21,650 nucleotides of DNA from a virus (IMGVR_UViG_3300033145_002733:1-21650), one strand, 5' to 3'; counted from the stretch's first letter, positions 13,464 to 21,492 are shown. The notes: generated from the sequence alone by a model not told the origin. Translations and numbers: made by a program.

Positions 13464-13697
13464 TTATTTCAGCCGCCGGATTTTGCCGTTTGTTTCCGGC
13501 TCCGGCATCATACTTGCCTTTTCCTGTTCCTCCAGCCACTGCAGGATGCTTGAACGCCGGAATAGTACGCGCTTGCCAGCTCTCACATGTGGAAGTATTT
13601 TCCGCCGCGTCCAGTCATACACCGCCCATTCCGATATACCAAGCATTTTCCCCACTTCTTTGGCGACTATAGTTTCATGTTCTATGCTTTGTTGCAT
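13464..13697 (-). CDS. Excisionase-like HTH protein, 77 residues
   Basis: The protein is a MerR/AlpA-like winged helix of the HTH_17 type: VAKEVGKMLGISEWAVYDWT, then KILPHVRAGKRVLFRRSSIL, with a basic tail. Proteins of this kind at this position act as recombination directionality factors, bending att DNA for excision, or as activators such as AlpA. GGGAGG lies 8 bases before the ATG. It is the first gene of the early leftward operon, directly downstream of the promoter facing the repressor. That arrangement makes derepression simultaneously switch on excision and replication. Confidence 0.85.
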   Translation of the reverse strand: MQQSIEHETIVAKEVGKMLGISEWAVYDWTRRKILPHVRAGKRVLFRRSSILQWLEEQEKASMMPEPETNGKIRRLK

Positions 13698-13717
13698 AAC
13701 ATAAACCTCCCGTTTCC

Positions 13718-13805
13718 GTACTTTTAATTCGTGTTAATATTAAATTAGCGCATTATTAATTCGGTGTCAATAGTTTTTATTTGAATATCTGTACTTTTAA
13801 TTCGT
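13718..13805. promoter_or_regulatory. Operator-like direct repeats in the repressor/excisionase intergenic region
   Basis: GTACTTTTAATTCGT occurs at 13718-13732 and again at 13791-13805. A shorter related ATTAATTCGG lies at 13755-13764 inside the early promoter spacer. The three sites cover both divergent promoters and are the likely binding sites of the Xre-type repressor encoded at 13839. Confidence 0.65.
13742..13770 (-). promoter_or_regulatory. Early promoter for excisionase-replication operon
   Basis: TTGACA (13765-13770) and TAATTT (13742-13747) with a 17-base spacer read leftward into the excisionase gene. One operator-like motif lies in the spacer and another downstream of the start site, which is a classic layout for repression. 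Confidence 0.65.
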
Positions 13806-13810
13806 ATTGT
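13781..13810 (+). promoter_or_regulatory. Promoter for repressor-integrase operon
   Basis: TTGAAT (13781-13786) and TATTGT (13805-13810) with an 18-base spacer. The boxes are moderate. The second GTACTTTTAATTCGT repeat fills the spacer, which suggests autorepression. Confidence 0.5.
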
Positions 13811-13838
13811 GGTAGTATGTTAGTTGGAGGTGGGTACT

Positions 13839-14345
13839 TTGAGTATTGGCACTAAAATAAAAGAATTAAGAAAAAGTAAAAAGTTAACTCAAAAGGAATT
13901 AGCTAAAAAAATAAATAAGTCTGAACGCGTGTTACAAAAATATGAAAGCGGGGAAATAATTCCGTCATTTACAGTTATAGAAGATATAGCAGCGGCTCTT
14001 GATGTTTCATATCTATCTTTAATGATCGAAACAGTTGCCAATCCTGAAAAAGAGGATTTTTTTGAAGAAACTAAAAAAGCATGGGAAACTCTACATACTA
14101 ATAAAATAAAATTAACCATGTTAGATCATCCTGATATTACAAACCCTGTTCCATTTTCGGAAGTACTCACACCTGATAAAGCAGACGAATTATTGAATAA
14201 AATCTTAGATCAACGCGACATTGGTCGCTTGCTTCAGGATGAAAAGCCAATATACTATAATCGTCATGCTCTTAGTGAATATGAACGAAAACGTGTACTT
14301 GCCATGCTTAGAATAATGTTTCTACAAGAGGGAGAATTGGAATAA
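13839..14345 (+). CDS. Xre-type repressor, 168 residues
   Basis: Residues 1-60 are a lambda-repressor-type HTH: IGTKIKELRKSKKLTQKELA, INKSERVLQKYESGEIIPS, then ALDVSYLSLM. The remaining about 100 residues are acidic and show neither a LexA/CI Ser-Lys peptidase nor an ImmA-type HExxH site, so derepression probably needs a partner and not self-cleavage. This resembles Stl-type satellite repressors, which are lifted by a helper phage protein (inference). I chose the TTG at 13839-13841: GGAGG lies 8 bases upstream. The gene is A/T-richer than its neighbours. Its stop overlaps the integrase ATG (TAATG). Confidence 0.88.
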   Translation: MSIGTKIKELRKSKKLTQKELAKKINKSERVLQKYESGEIIPSFTVIEDIAAALDVSYLSLMIETVANPEKEDFFEETKKAWETLHTNKIKLTMLDHPDITNPVPFSEVLTPDKADELLNKILDQRDIGRLLQDEKPIYYNRHALSEYERKRVLAMLRIMFLQEGELE

Positions 14346-15523
14346 TGGCAGGTTGGGTTGAGCAACGCGGCGAAAATAAGTGGCGGCTTAATGTCCCTGG
14401 AGGTACGAGTCCGGGTGGCAACCGTAAGGTCTACCGCCGCACTGTGGAAGTTACCAGCGAACGTGAAGCAAAAAAACAACTTGATATTTTTTCCGCTGAG
14501 GTGCAGAAAGGCCAATACATTGAACCTTCAAAACTCACCTTTAAGGAGTTTAGTCAAAAATGGCTTGAATCTAAAATAGATTTGGCGCCCAAAACACAAC
14601 ACAGGTATAAGCAGCTTCTTGATATGCGTATCTTACCGGCAATGGGCCACATAAATTTAGAGGACATAAAGCCATTCCATATTATGCAGTTTTATGAGAA
14701 CCTACGGGAAAGTGGTATCCGTGAAGATGGCAAAGAAGGTACACTGTCACCCACAACCATACTGCACCACCACCGGTTACTAGTCACAATATTTAATGCA
14801 GCAGTAAAATGGCAGATACTCCTGACCAACCCCGCCGCCCGGGTGGAATCTCCAAAAGTTCCCAGAAAGCCTGCCACTTGCTATGATGAAAACGATATTG
14901 CCGCATTACTGGAAGCTCTGGAAGGGGAAGAATTAAAGCACCAGGTGCTTGTATATATTGCACTATACTGTGGGCTGCGTCGTGGTGAAATAATGGGCCT
15001 GGAATGGCCTGATATTGATTTCGACAACTCCTTACTTCACATAAGACAATCAAGTCAATACATACCCGGCAAAGGTAGCTTTACAAAAGAACCTAAAAAT
15101 GAAACAAATAAACGGGTCTTATCTGTTCCCGGTTTCGTTATGGCACTTCTGAAGGAATATAAGGTCTATCAGGTCCAGTACCGGCTACAGGTTGGTGATC
15201 TATGGCAGGGATCAACAAGATTATTTACCACATGGGATGGTAAGCCGGGCCACCCGGAATGGCCGTCCCAGTGGTTTTCCAAGTTTATTAAAAAACACAA
15301 GCTGCCTCACCTACCTTTCCACGGCCTCCGGCATACAGCGGCCACAATGTTGATTAACCTTGATGTACAGCTTAAAAATATATCCGGCAGGTTGGGACAT
15401 GCTAACCCGGCCACCACTGGTTTCATATATTCCCACTACCTAAAAAGCGCTGACAAGGCCATTTCTGACAAGCTAGAACAGCAGCATAATATGCAAATAA
15501 ACACAAAAAAAAGACAGGCGTAA
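14345..15523 (+). CDS. int: Tyrosine-family integrase
   Basis: The 392-residue protein has an N-terminal arm-binding domain (about 1-60), a SAM-like core-binding domain (about 62-170, TFKEFSQKWLESKI) and a catalytic domain. The catalytic residues are R212 (GLRRGE), H326 and R329 (HGLRHT), H352 (LGHAN) and nucleophile Y362 (FIYSHYL); all are present. It is translationally coupled to the repressor gene (TAATG overlap, GAGGGAG upstream) and is followed by a terminator and then the att site in tRNA-Arg(CCT), about 130 bases downstream. It should integrate and excise the element at the tRNA 3' end. Confidence 0.97.
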   Translation: MAGWVEQRGENKWRLNVPGGTSPGGNRKVYRRTVEVTSEREAKKQLDIFSAEVQKGQYIEPSKLTFKEFSQKWLESKIDLAPKTQHRYKQLLDMRILPAMGHINLEDIKPFHIMQFYENLRESGIREDGKEGTLSPTTILHHHRLLVTIFNAAVKWQILLTNPAARVESPKVPRKPATCYDENDIAALLEALEGEELKHQVLVYIALYCGLRRGEIMGLEWPDIDFDNSLLHIRQSSQYIPGKGSFTKEPKNETNKRVLSVPGFVMALLKEYKVYQVQYRLQVGDLWQGSTRLFTTWDGKPGHPEWPSQWFSKFIKKHKLPHLPFHGLRHTAATMLINLDVQLKNISGRLGHANPATTGFIYSHYLKSADKAISDKLEQQHNMQINTKKRQA

Positions 15524-15535
15524 AACCTGTCTTTT
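15509..15535 (+). terminator. Terminator after integrase
   Basis: AAAAGACAGG (15509-15518) pairs with CCTGTCTTTT (15526-15535), loop of 7 containing the integrase stop codon. The stem ends in TTTT followed by CC. Confidence 0.75.
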
Positions 15536-15561
15536 CCGGTCTTATTTGCTTCCTATTAATT

Positions 15562-15588
15562 ATGTTTGCTCCCAAAATGCTCCCAAAA
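15562..15588 (+). repeat. 27-bp arm-type repeat, right copy
   Basis: Exact direct copy of 792-818, 96 bases from the right core. In the excised circle the two copies would flank the core on both sides, as integrase arm sites do. Confidence 0.8.
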
Positions 15589-15654
15589 TAGCGTTTCAGC
15601 GAATTACGCTAGAAAAGCGAAAACCCGCAAATCCTTGCGGGCCTTGACTTTCAG

Positions 15655-15730
15655 TGGTGCGCCTGGAGGGACTCGAACCCCCGGCACGCGGTTTAGGAAA
15701 CCGCTGCTCTATCCTCTGAGCTACAGGCGC
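15655..15730 (-). tRNA. tRNA-Arg(CCT), integration target
   Basis: A full cloverleaf: acceptor GCGCCTG/CAGGCGC, anticodon stem GCGGT/ACCGC around TTCCTAA (anticodon CCT), T-arm GGGGG TTCGAGT CCCTC, discriminator A and an encoded CCA (15655-15657). The 3' half overlaps the right att core (15685-15701), so the distal part of this functional gene was brought in by the element. It reads AGG codons. It lies about 80 bases downstream of tRNA-Arg(ACG). Confidence 0.97.
15685..15701 (-). repeat. Right attachment core (17 bp)
   Basis: Identical to 667-683. It covers the 3' part of the anticodon loop and stem of tRNA-Arg(CCT) plus a few bases. Homology continues with three mismatches to the CCA end, but stops sharply on the anticodon 5' side. 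Confidence 0.9.
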
Positions 15731-15766
15731 ATAATGCTGTTTCATATAATTCATTAATAAAATGCA

Positions 15767-15797
15767 GCGACACAATTAGTATATACTTTTGTGTCGC
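15767..15797 (-). terminator. Hairpin between the two tRNA-Arg genes
   Basis: GCGACACAA (15767-15775) pairs with TTGTGTCGC (15789-15797), loop of 13. On the minus strand it is followed by TGCATTTTATTAAT, a poor U-run. It may be a weak or partial terminator or a tRNA processing signal. I see no separate promoter for tRNA-Arg(CCT) after it, so read-through seems required. Confidence 0.4.
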
Positions 15798-15809
15798 CGT
15801 AAAAAATTT

Positions 15810-15886
15810 TGGCGTGCCTGAAGGGACTCGAACCCCCAACCTTCTGATCCGTAGTCAGATGCTCTATCCAATTGAGCCACAGGCAC
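15810..15886 (-). tRNA. tRNA-Arg(ACG), substrate of TadA
   Basis: A full cloverleaf: acceptor GTGCCTG/CAGGCAC, anticodon stem TCTGA/TCAGA around CTACGGA (anticodon ACG), T-loop TTCGAGT, discriminator G and an encoded CCA. Its A34 is the known target of TadA, whose gene was the next but one downstream before the element inserted. It has its own promoter at 15932-15960. Confidence 0.97.
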
Positions 15887-15931
15887 ATATTATTTTTCAT
15901 CCGTAATAAATTCACCAGCACCGCAAACATT

Positions 15932-15960
15932 ATTTTAACAAAATCAATCGTAAAAGTCAA
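15932..15960 (-). promoter_or_regulatory. Promoter for the tRNA-Arg(ACG)-tRNA-Arg(CCT) unit
   Basis: TTGACT (15955-15960) and TAAAAT (15932-15937) with a 17-base spacer, about 45 bases upstream of tRNA-Arg(ACG). Before insertion this unit probably also transcribed tadA. Confidence 0.7.
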
Positions 15961-16003
15961 CTAATAAAAAATGCAAATATTATAACTAAAGTTTACCTTA
16001 CAG

Positions 16004-16030
16004 AAAACCACGGATTAAATCCGTGGTTTT
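16004..16030 (-). terminator. Terminator after tRNA-Ser(GCT)
   Basis: A perfect 12-bp stem, AAAACCACGGAT with ATCCGTGGTTTT, and a 3-base loop. On the minus strand the second arm ends in TTTT followed by CTGT. It lies directly after the tRNA-Ser(GCT) CCA end and separates the Ser and Arg tRNA units. Confidence 0.8.
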
Positions 16031-16033
16031 GTC

Positions 16034-16128
16034 TGGCGGAGAGACAGGGATTCGAACCCTGGATACGAGTTTTAGCTCGTATAATCGCTTAGCAGGCGAC
16101 CGCCTTCGACCTACTCGGCCATCTCTCC
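16034..16128 (-). tRNA. tRNA-Ser(GCT)
   Basis: A class II tRNA with a long variable arm: acceptor GGAGAGA/TCTCTCC, anticodon stem GTCGC/GCGAT around CTGCTAA (anticodon GCT), variable arm ACGAGC/GCTCGT type, T-loop TTCGAAT, discriminator G and an encoded CCA. It reads AGC and AGU codons. Confidence 0.96.
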
Positions 16129-16150
16129 GTACTGTCTTAGGTAATTAAAA

Positions 16151-16240
16151 TGGCGGAGGAGGTGGGATTCGAACCCACGGAACCCGTGAAGGTTCAACGG
16201 TTTTCAAGACCGCCTCCTTAAACCGCTCGGACACCCCTCC
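16151..16240 (-). tRNA. tRNA-Ser(TGA)
   Basis: A class II tRNA: acceptor GGAGGGG with CTCCTCC (one G-U), anticodon stem GCGGT/ACCGT around CTTGAAA (anticodon TGA), long variable arm, T-loop TTCGAAT, discriminator G and an encoded CCA. It reads UCA and, by wobble, UCG, which may make the broken tRNA-Ser(CGA) at the left edge dispensable. Confidence 0.96.
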
Positions 16241-16270
16241 AGTTAATTTCATCAACCAGAGACAATAAAA

Positions 16271-16299
16271 AGTATAACACAGTATAAGTTTAGTGTCAA
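16271..16299 (-). promoter_or_regulatory. Promoter for the tRNA-Ser unit
   Basis: TTGACA (16294-16299) and TATACT (16271-16276) with a 17-base spacer, about 30 bases upstream of tRNA-Ser(TGA) and downstream of the serS stop. Confidence 0.78.
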
Positions 16300-16323
16300 T
16301 AAATCCGTTACTTTTCGATAGTG

Positions 16324-17682
<1,359 letters not shown>

Positions 17683-17757
17683 CTATTTTCATTAACACAA
17701 AACTAATTACGAGCTTTACTACTATTATAACTGTTCAGTATCTTAATAAAACAAAAA

Positions 17758-17775
17758 TGTCGGCTTGCGCCGACA
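17758..17775 (-). terminator. Terminator after serA
   Basis: TGTCGGC (17758-17764) and GCCGACA (17769-17775) with a 4-base loop, followed on the minus strand by TTTTTGTTTT. It closes the T-box/serA transcript before serS. Confidence 0.87.
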
Positions 17776-17807
17776 TAATTGTACCACATTTATACATACA
17801 AGTAAAA

Positions 17808-19397
17808 CTACAGGCTTATAAACTTAACATCAAGCACACCATCTACCTGCGCAATGGCTTTTAAAGTATCTTCAGGCACTGGATAATCAACAGAAAGCAT
17901 CATCACGGCTTTGCCGCCAATTTCCTTGCGTCCCACCTGCATGCTGGCAATATTAATATTGTGTTCACCGATTAACGTGCCCACGGGACCAATTATCCGG
18001 GGTTTGTCCATGTGTGGTATATAAAGCATATTTCCTTCGGGTACAGCATCAATCCTATAACCGTCGACCATCACTATGCGTGGGTCATTTTCCTGGAATA
18101 AGGTTCCGCATACCGTTTTATCACCCTTATCCGATATCACTTTCAAGGTAATCAAACTGGCATAGCCTTCGGCCTGGCCACTAACAGTTTGCTCAACGAT
18201 AATGCCACGATTTTTAGCTAGCAAAGGTGCGTTAATAAAGTTTACCGATTCTTGCAAAATAGGATCCAGGAAACCCTTCAACACTGCAGTGGTAACAGGC
18301 TTGACATCTTCCTGAGCCAGGTCACCATTGTATAGAATTTCTAACTTATTTACCCGTCCTTCCACCAGTTGAGCCTGGAATTTACCTAGTTTTTCAGCCA
18401 GCTTTAGGTAGGGCTGAATCTTGGACATTACCTCGGGTTTAACCGAGGGAACATTTACGGTATTACGAACAACATTACCATGAAGCGCGTTCACTATTTC
18501 CACGGATACATCTATAGCCACGTTAAGCTGTGCTTCTTCAGTGGAAGCACCTAAGTGTGGGGTAGCGATAAAATTATTCAATTCGAATAATGGACTGTCT
18601 GTAGTTGGTTCTTTAACAAAAACATCCAGCGCGGCACCGGCTACTTTACCAGACTGCATGTACTTATAAAGAGCTTCCTCATCTACAATACCACCACGAG
18701 CACAGTTAATGATCCGCACCCCGTCCTTCATGGCAGCAAAAGCTTTGTCGTTTAGTATATTAGTGGTCTCTTTGGTTTTAGGCATATGCACGGTTATAAA
18801 ATCAGCTGCCGGGAATAACTGGTCCAATGCAACCAGCTTAATTCCCATATCCGCTGCCTTTTCTGCGGAAATATACGGATCATACGCTATGATATCCATT
18901 TCCAGGGCCTGGGCGCGCTGGGCGACTGCCGTACCGATTCTGCCCAAACCGATAACCCCCAGTGTTTTACCCCGGAGCTCTACACCTACAAAAGAATTCT
19001 TATCCCATACACCATTTTTCAATTTTGTGGCTGCCTGTGGAATATTCCTGGCTAAGGCCAGCATCAAAGCAACAGTATGTTCAGTAGCAGCAATTGTGTT
19101 GCCGTCAGGAGCGTTAACCACCAACACACCGTGCTGGGTAGAGGCGTCAAGGTCAATATTATCCACACCGACACCAGCCCGGCCCACGATTTTTAATTTA
19201 GAAGCATTTTCCAATACCTTGGGGGTCACCTTGGTGGCACTGCGCACAATCATCGCGTCATAATCACCGATTACAGCAGTTAGCTCATCTTCAGTCATTT
19301 TAGTACCCACAACCACTTCTATATCCGATTCTTTGTATAGTGGTTCTAAACCTTCCGGCGAAACATTATCCATAGCTAAGACTTTATATTGTTCCAT
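17808..19397 (-). CDS. serA: D-3-phosphoglycerate dehydrogenase
   Basis: SerA catalyses the first step of serine synthesis (3-phosphoglycerate to 3-phosphohydroxypyruvate, NAD-linked). The 529-residue long form has substrate- and NAD-binding domains with GLGRIG (about 148), NCARGGIVDE with the catalytic arginine, and TPHLGASTEEAQ with the catalytic histidine. An intervening allosteric domain (about 315-450) and a C-terminal ACT domain (about 455-529, PRIIGPVGTLIGEHNINIAS) follow, the latter typically giving serine feedback. GGAGGTG stands 7 bases before the ATG. The gene follows a T-box leader and the 3' scrap of an aminotransferase gene, whose stop codon lies within 4 bases of this start. 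Confidence 0.97.
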   Translation of the reverse strand: MEQYKVLAMDNVSPEGLEPLYKESDIEVVVGTKMTEDELTAVIGDYDAMIVRSATKVTPKVLENASKLKIVGRAGVGVDNIDLDASTQHGVLVVNAPDGNTIAATEHTVALMLALARNIPQAATKLKNGVWDKNSFVGVELRGKTLGVIGLGRIGTAVAQRAQALEMDIIAYDPYISAEKAADMGIKLVALDQLFPAADFITVHMPKTKETTNILNDKAFAAMKDGVRIINCARGGIVDEEALYKYMQSGKVAGAALDVFVKEPTTDSPLFELNNFIATPHLGASTEEAQLNVAIDVSVEIVNALHGNVVRNTVNVPSVKPEVMSKIQPYLKLAEKLGKFQAQLVEGRVNKLEILYNGDLAQEDVKPVTTAVLKGFLDPILQESVNFINAPLLAKNRGIIVEQTVSGQAEGYASLITLKVISDKGDKTVCGTLFQENDPRIVMVDGYRIDAVPEGNMLYIPHMDKPRIIGPVGTLIGEHNINIASMQVGRKEIGGKAVMMLSVDYPVPEDTLKAIAQVDGVLDVKFISL

Positions 19398-19400
19398 TAT

Positions 19401-19592
19401 TTACACCTCCAAAAAAACTTGCTGGGCAACTTTAATATCGACATCTACTAACTCAACCGGGTAGCCAACTTTTTGCAAAGCCATTTCCAACCCACCAATA
19501 GCAACTATTATATCCATTTTATCGGCAAAACCCATATGAGCAATACGGAAAATCTTATTTTTCAATTTACCTTGGCCATCCGCAAATGTTAT
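19401..19592 (-). pseudogene. 3' remnant of a class V aminotransferase gene
   Basis: The minus strand encodes 63 codons with no start, reading ITFADGQGKLKNKIFRIAHM and then GFADKMDIIVAIGGLEMALQ, up to a TAA at 19401-19403. This is the C-terminal end of alanine-glyoxylate/serine-pyruvate-type aminotransferases (GGQGKLKGKIFRIGHLG pattern), genes often placed before serA in related Clostridia. An in-frame TAA lies immediately upstream, followed by a stray AAAGGAGG near 19610. The N-terminal 300 or so codons are gone, leaving what looks like a large internal deletion between the leader and the 3' end. Confidence 0.8.
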
Positions 19593-19673
19593 TTAGTATT
19601 AATATCATCCTCCTTTAATAAATACTAGTAATATCAGGTATATTGAATGAGTTTATGATAACCAATAATTATA

Positions 19674-19726
19674 TAAAAAATAAACCCCCCATCCCTATAA
19701 TATTAATTCACAGGGACGAGAGGTTT
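19674..19726 (-). terminator. T-box intrinsic terminator
   Basis: On the minus strand the strand complementary to 19712-19726 pairs with that complementary to 19682-19696 (AACC..CGTCCCT with AGGGATG..GGTT), followed by TTTATTTTTT. It competes with the antiterminator containing the T-box bulge. Confidence 0.8.
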
Positions 19727-19945
19727 TTCTCCCGCGGTACCACCCATATTGATTCGTTTAGTATGTAATAACATGCTAAACAAATCCTCTTCGTTCAAGT
19801 AACGGAACTATCCGTGCCCGCCTACTGCTTTTTTCAGCGAACCCCCTACGGGGAGCCTTTTCACCAAATACAATCACCGGTTCACACCAAGCACCGGCTC
19901 TCTGTGGAGTGCATATGGTTACTTTACCCCTACATCGGGTTTATT
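19674..19945 (-). promoter_or_regulatory. T-box riboswitch leader
   Basis: The minus-strand RNA contains the T-box core GGGTGGTACCGCGGG (complement of 19731-19745), a stem I segment with AGAGAGCCGGT and GGTGTGAACCGG (about 19876-19904), a stem III region with AGTAGGCGGGCACGG and TTCCGTTA, and a terminator. Uncharged tRNA binding opens the terminator. The bulge reads UGGU and so prefers a tRNA ending ACCA. I could not place the specifier codon safely. It now lies upstream of the aminotransferase scrap and serA, which it presumably controls. Confidence 0.88.
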
Positions 19946-19971
19946 TTATTTAAAATTATAAATTAATACTA

Positions 19972-20000
19972 ATTTTACTATATACAACTTTTTTTTGCAA
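19972..20000 (-). promoter_or_regulatory. Promoter for the T-box/serA transcript
   Basis: TTGCAA (19995-20000) and TAAAAT (19972-19977) with a 17-base spacer, just after pdxT and upstream of the T-box leader. The surrounding DNA is very A/T-rich, so this assignment is moderate. Confidence 0.5.
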
Positions 20001-20004
20001 TAGT

Positions 20005-20583
20005 TTATATCTTTTGTCTAGCAATATTTTCAATAAAATACCGGTGCATACGTAAGTCATTTGTTAATTCCGGGTGAAAAGCAGCTACAAGAAAGCGACC
20101 CTGACTTGCACATACTATTTTATCTGAACAACGTGCCAAGACATTTATACCTTTAGAAACCTCTGTTATATAAGGAGCCCTAATAAATACCGCCCGGTAC
20201 GGTTCAGCACCTAGTACAGGTATATCTAAATCAGTTTCAAAACTATCTACTTGTCGCCCAAAAGCATTTCGTTCTACCTCTATATCTATCAAGGCAAGTG
20301 TTTCTTGCTGAGAATTTCTTATATGTTTAGCTAGCATAATCAACCCGGCACAAGTACCAAAAATTGGCATACCTTGATTAGCCAAATCTATTATTGGCTT
20401 CATTAAATTAAAACCATTTAATAATTTACCCATGGTAGTGCTCTCACCACCGGGAATCACCAAAGCGTCAACACCTTCAAGTTCAGACGTTTTCTTTACC
20501 TGGCGAGTTGAAACGCCGCATTTATCCAGCAAATACTGGTGTTCCCGAAAGGCACCCTGTAAGGCAAGTACTCCAATAAGCAT
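20005..20583 (-). CDS. pdxT: Pyridoxal 5'-phosphate synthase glutaminase subunit PdxT
   Basis: PdxT hydrolyses glutamine and channels ammonia to PdxS in the DXP-independent route to pyridoxal phosphate. The 192-residue protein is a class I glutaminase: IGVLALQGAFREH at the N-terminus, PGGESTTMGKL forming the oxyanion region, the nucleophile cysteine in GTCAGLI (about 78), and the His-Glu pair in AAFHPELT (about 168-170). I chose the ATG at 20581-20583 (AGGAG 6 bases upstream) over a GTG one codon earlier. It lies 12 bases after pdxS in the same operon. Confidence 0.97.
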   Translation of the reverse strand: MLIGVLALQGAFREHQYLLDKCGVSTRQVKKTSELEGVDALVIPGGESTTMGKLLNGFNLMKPIIDLANQGMPIFGTCAGLIMLAKHIRNSQQETLALIDIEVERNAFGRQVDSFETDLDIPVLGAEPYRAVFIRAPYITEVSKGINVLARCSDKIVCASQGRFLVAAFHPELTNDLRMHRYFIENIARQKI

Positions 20584-20595
20584 CACTATCTCCTA

Positions 20596-21492
20596 TTACC
20601 AACCTCTGTCTTGCATACGCTGTTCCGGAACAATAGTAGATATTTCAATACCAGGCATGGCTTCACCTAGGTCACGGGAAATCTCCGCTAATATTTTAGA
20701 GTCATTATAATGCGTAGTGGCAACAACAATAGCCTTGGCCCTTGACTGCGGATCTTTGGATTTAAATATCCCTGAGCCGACAAAAATACCGTCGCAGCCC
20801 AGCTGCATCATTAAAGCGGCATCTGCAGGGGTTGCAATACCTCCAGCGGCGAAATTAACTACCGGCAATTTGCCATTATTGGCTACCTCTAAAAGTAATT
20901 CGTAGGGTGCACCTATATTTTTGGCTGCACTCATCAGTTCTTCCTTCGGTAAATTTTGCACCCGGCGTATCTCACCCATCACCATACGCATATGGCGGAC
21001 AGCTTCCACCACGTTGCCTGTGCCGGGTTCGCCCTTGGTACGAATCATAGCCGCACCTTCGGCAATGCGCCTGAGAGCTTCACCAAGATTACGAGCGCCA
21101 CATACAAAAGGCACTTTAAAGGAATGTTTATCTATATGATACTGGTCATCCGCCGGTGTTAACACTTCACTTTCGTCTATATAATCAACACCTAAAGATT
21201 CCAATATTTGTGCCTCTACAAAGTGACCAATTCTAGCTTTGGCCATTACCGGTATAGTTACCGCATCCATAATACGCATAATAATAGTAGGATCAGCCAT
21301 CCTGGCTACACCGCCAGTTGCTCGTATATCAGCAGGTACCCTTTCCAATGCCATTACTGCACAGGCTCCCGCGTCTTCAGCTATTTTTGCTTGTTCGGGG
21401 GTGGTAACATCCATAATTACTCCACCCTTAAGCATTTCCGCCAAACCCTTTTTAACTGTCCATGTTCCTTTTTCAGCCACGGTTTCAGCCAT
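20596..21492 (-). CDS. pdxS: Pyridoxal 5'-phosphate synthase subunit PdxS
   Basis: PdxS makes pyridoxal phosphate from ribose 5-phosphate, glyceraldehyde 3-phosphate and ammonia supplied by PdxT. The 298-residue TIM barrel is highly conserved: [15 protein letters not shown], the lysine in [10 protein letters not shown] (about 82), the second lysine in [10 protein letters not shown] (about 150), and [19 protein letters not shown] chose the ATG at 21490-21492 with GGAGGAG 6 bases upstream; an upstream ATG five codons earlier has no ribosome binding site. It is the first gene of the pdxST operon. Confidence 0.98.
   Translation of the reverse strand: MAETVAEKGTWTVKKGLAEMLKGGVIMDVTTPEQAKIAEDAGACAVMALERVPADIRATGGVARMADPTIIMRIMDAVTIPVMAKARIGHFVEAQILESLGVDYIDESEVLTPADDQYHIDKHSFKVPFVCGARNLGEALRRIAEGAAMIRTKGEPGTGNVVEAVRHMRMVMGEIRRVQNLPKEELMSAAKNIGAPYELLLEVANNGKLPVVNFAAGGIATPADAALMMQLGCDGIFVGSGIFKSKDPQSRAKAIVVATTHYNDSKILAEISRDLGEAMPGIEISTIVPEQRMQDRGW

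Larger units (their letters stand above)
667..15701. mobile_element. Integrated 15-kb satellite-like element with capsid genes and no tail genes
   Basis: The element is bounded by a 17-bp core repeat within tRNA-Arg(CCT), with integrase next to the intact tRNA. It encodes integrase, repressor, excisionase, a primase-helicase type protein, HNH nuclease, both terminase subunits, portal and protease-capsid protein. I see no tail tube, tape measure, baseplate, connector, holin or endolysin. Core-to-core distance is 15,018 bp. Layout and content fit capsid-forming phage-inducible chromosomal islands; a prophage that lost its tail and lysis genes is the alternative. The compact tiling, closing terminator and intact att arms favour a satellite. 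Confidence 0.85.

Noticed and set aside
13315-13539. A possible 44-74 residue gene between excisionase and primase on the minus strand
   Set aside because: It overlaps the excisionase gene or starts without a convincing ribosome binding site, overlaps the primase start, and its middle is a G/C hairpin. Another frame there (FAEIIRIRIEMLETR) is equally protein-like but only 16 codons long.
667-15701. A CRISPR array or retron-like RNA within the element
   Set aside because: The repeats I see (27-bp att arms, 9-bp iterons, operator repeats) are explained otherwise. There is no regular spacer pattern and no reverse transcriptase or Cas-like gene.
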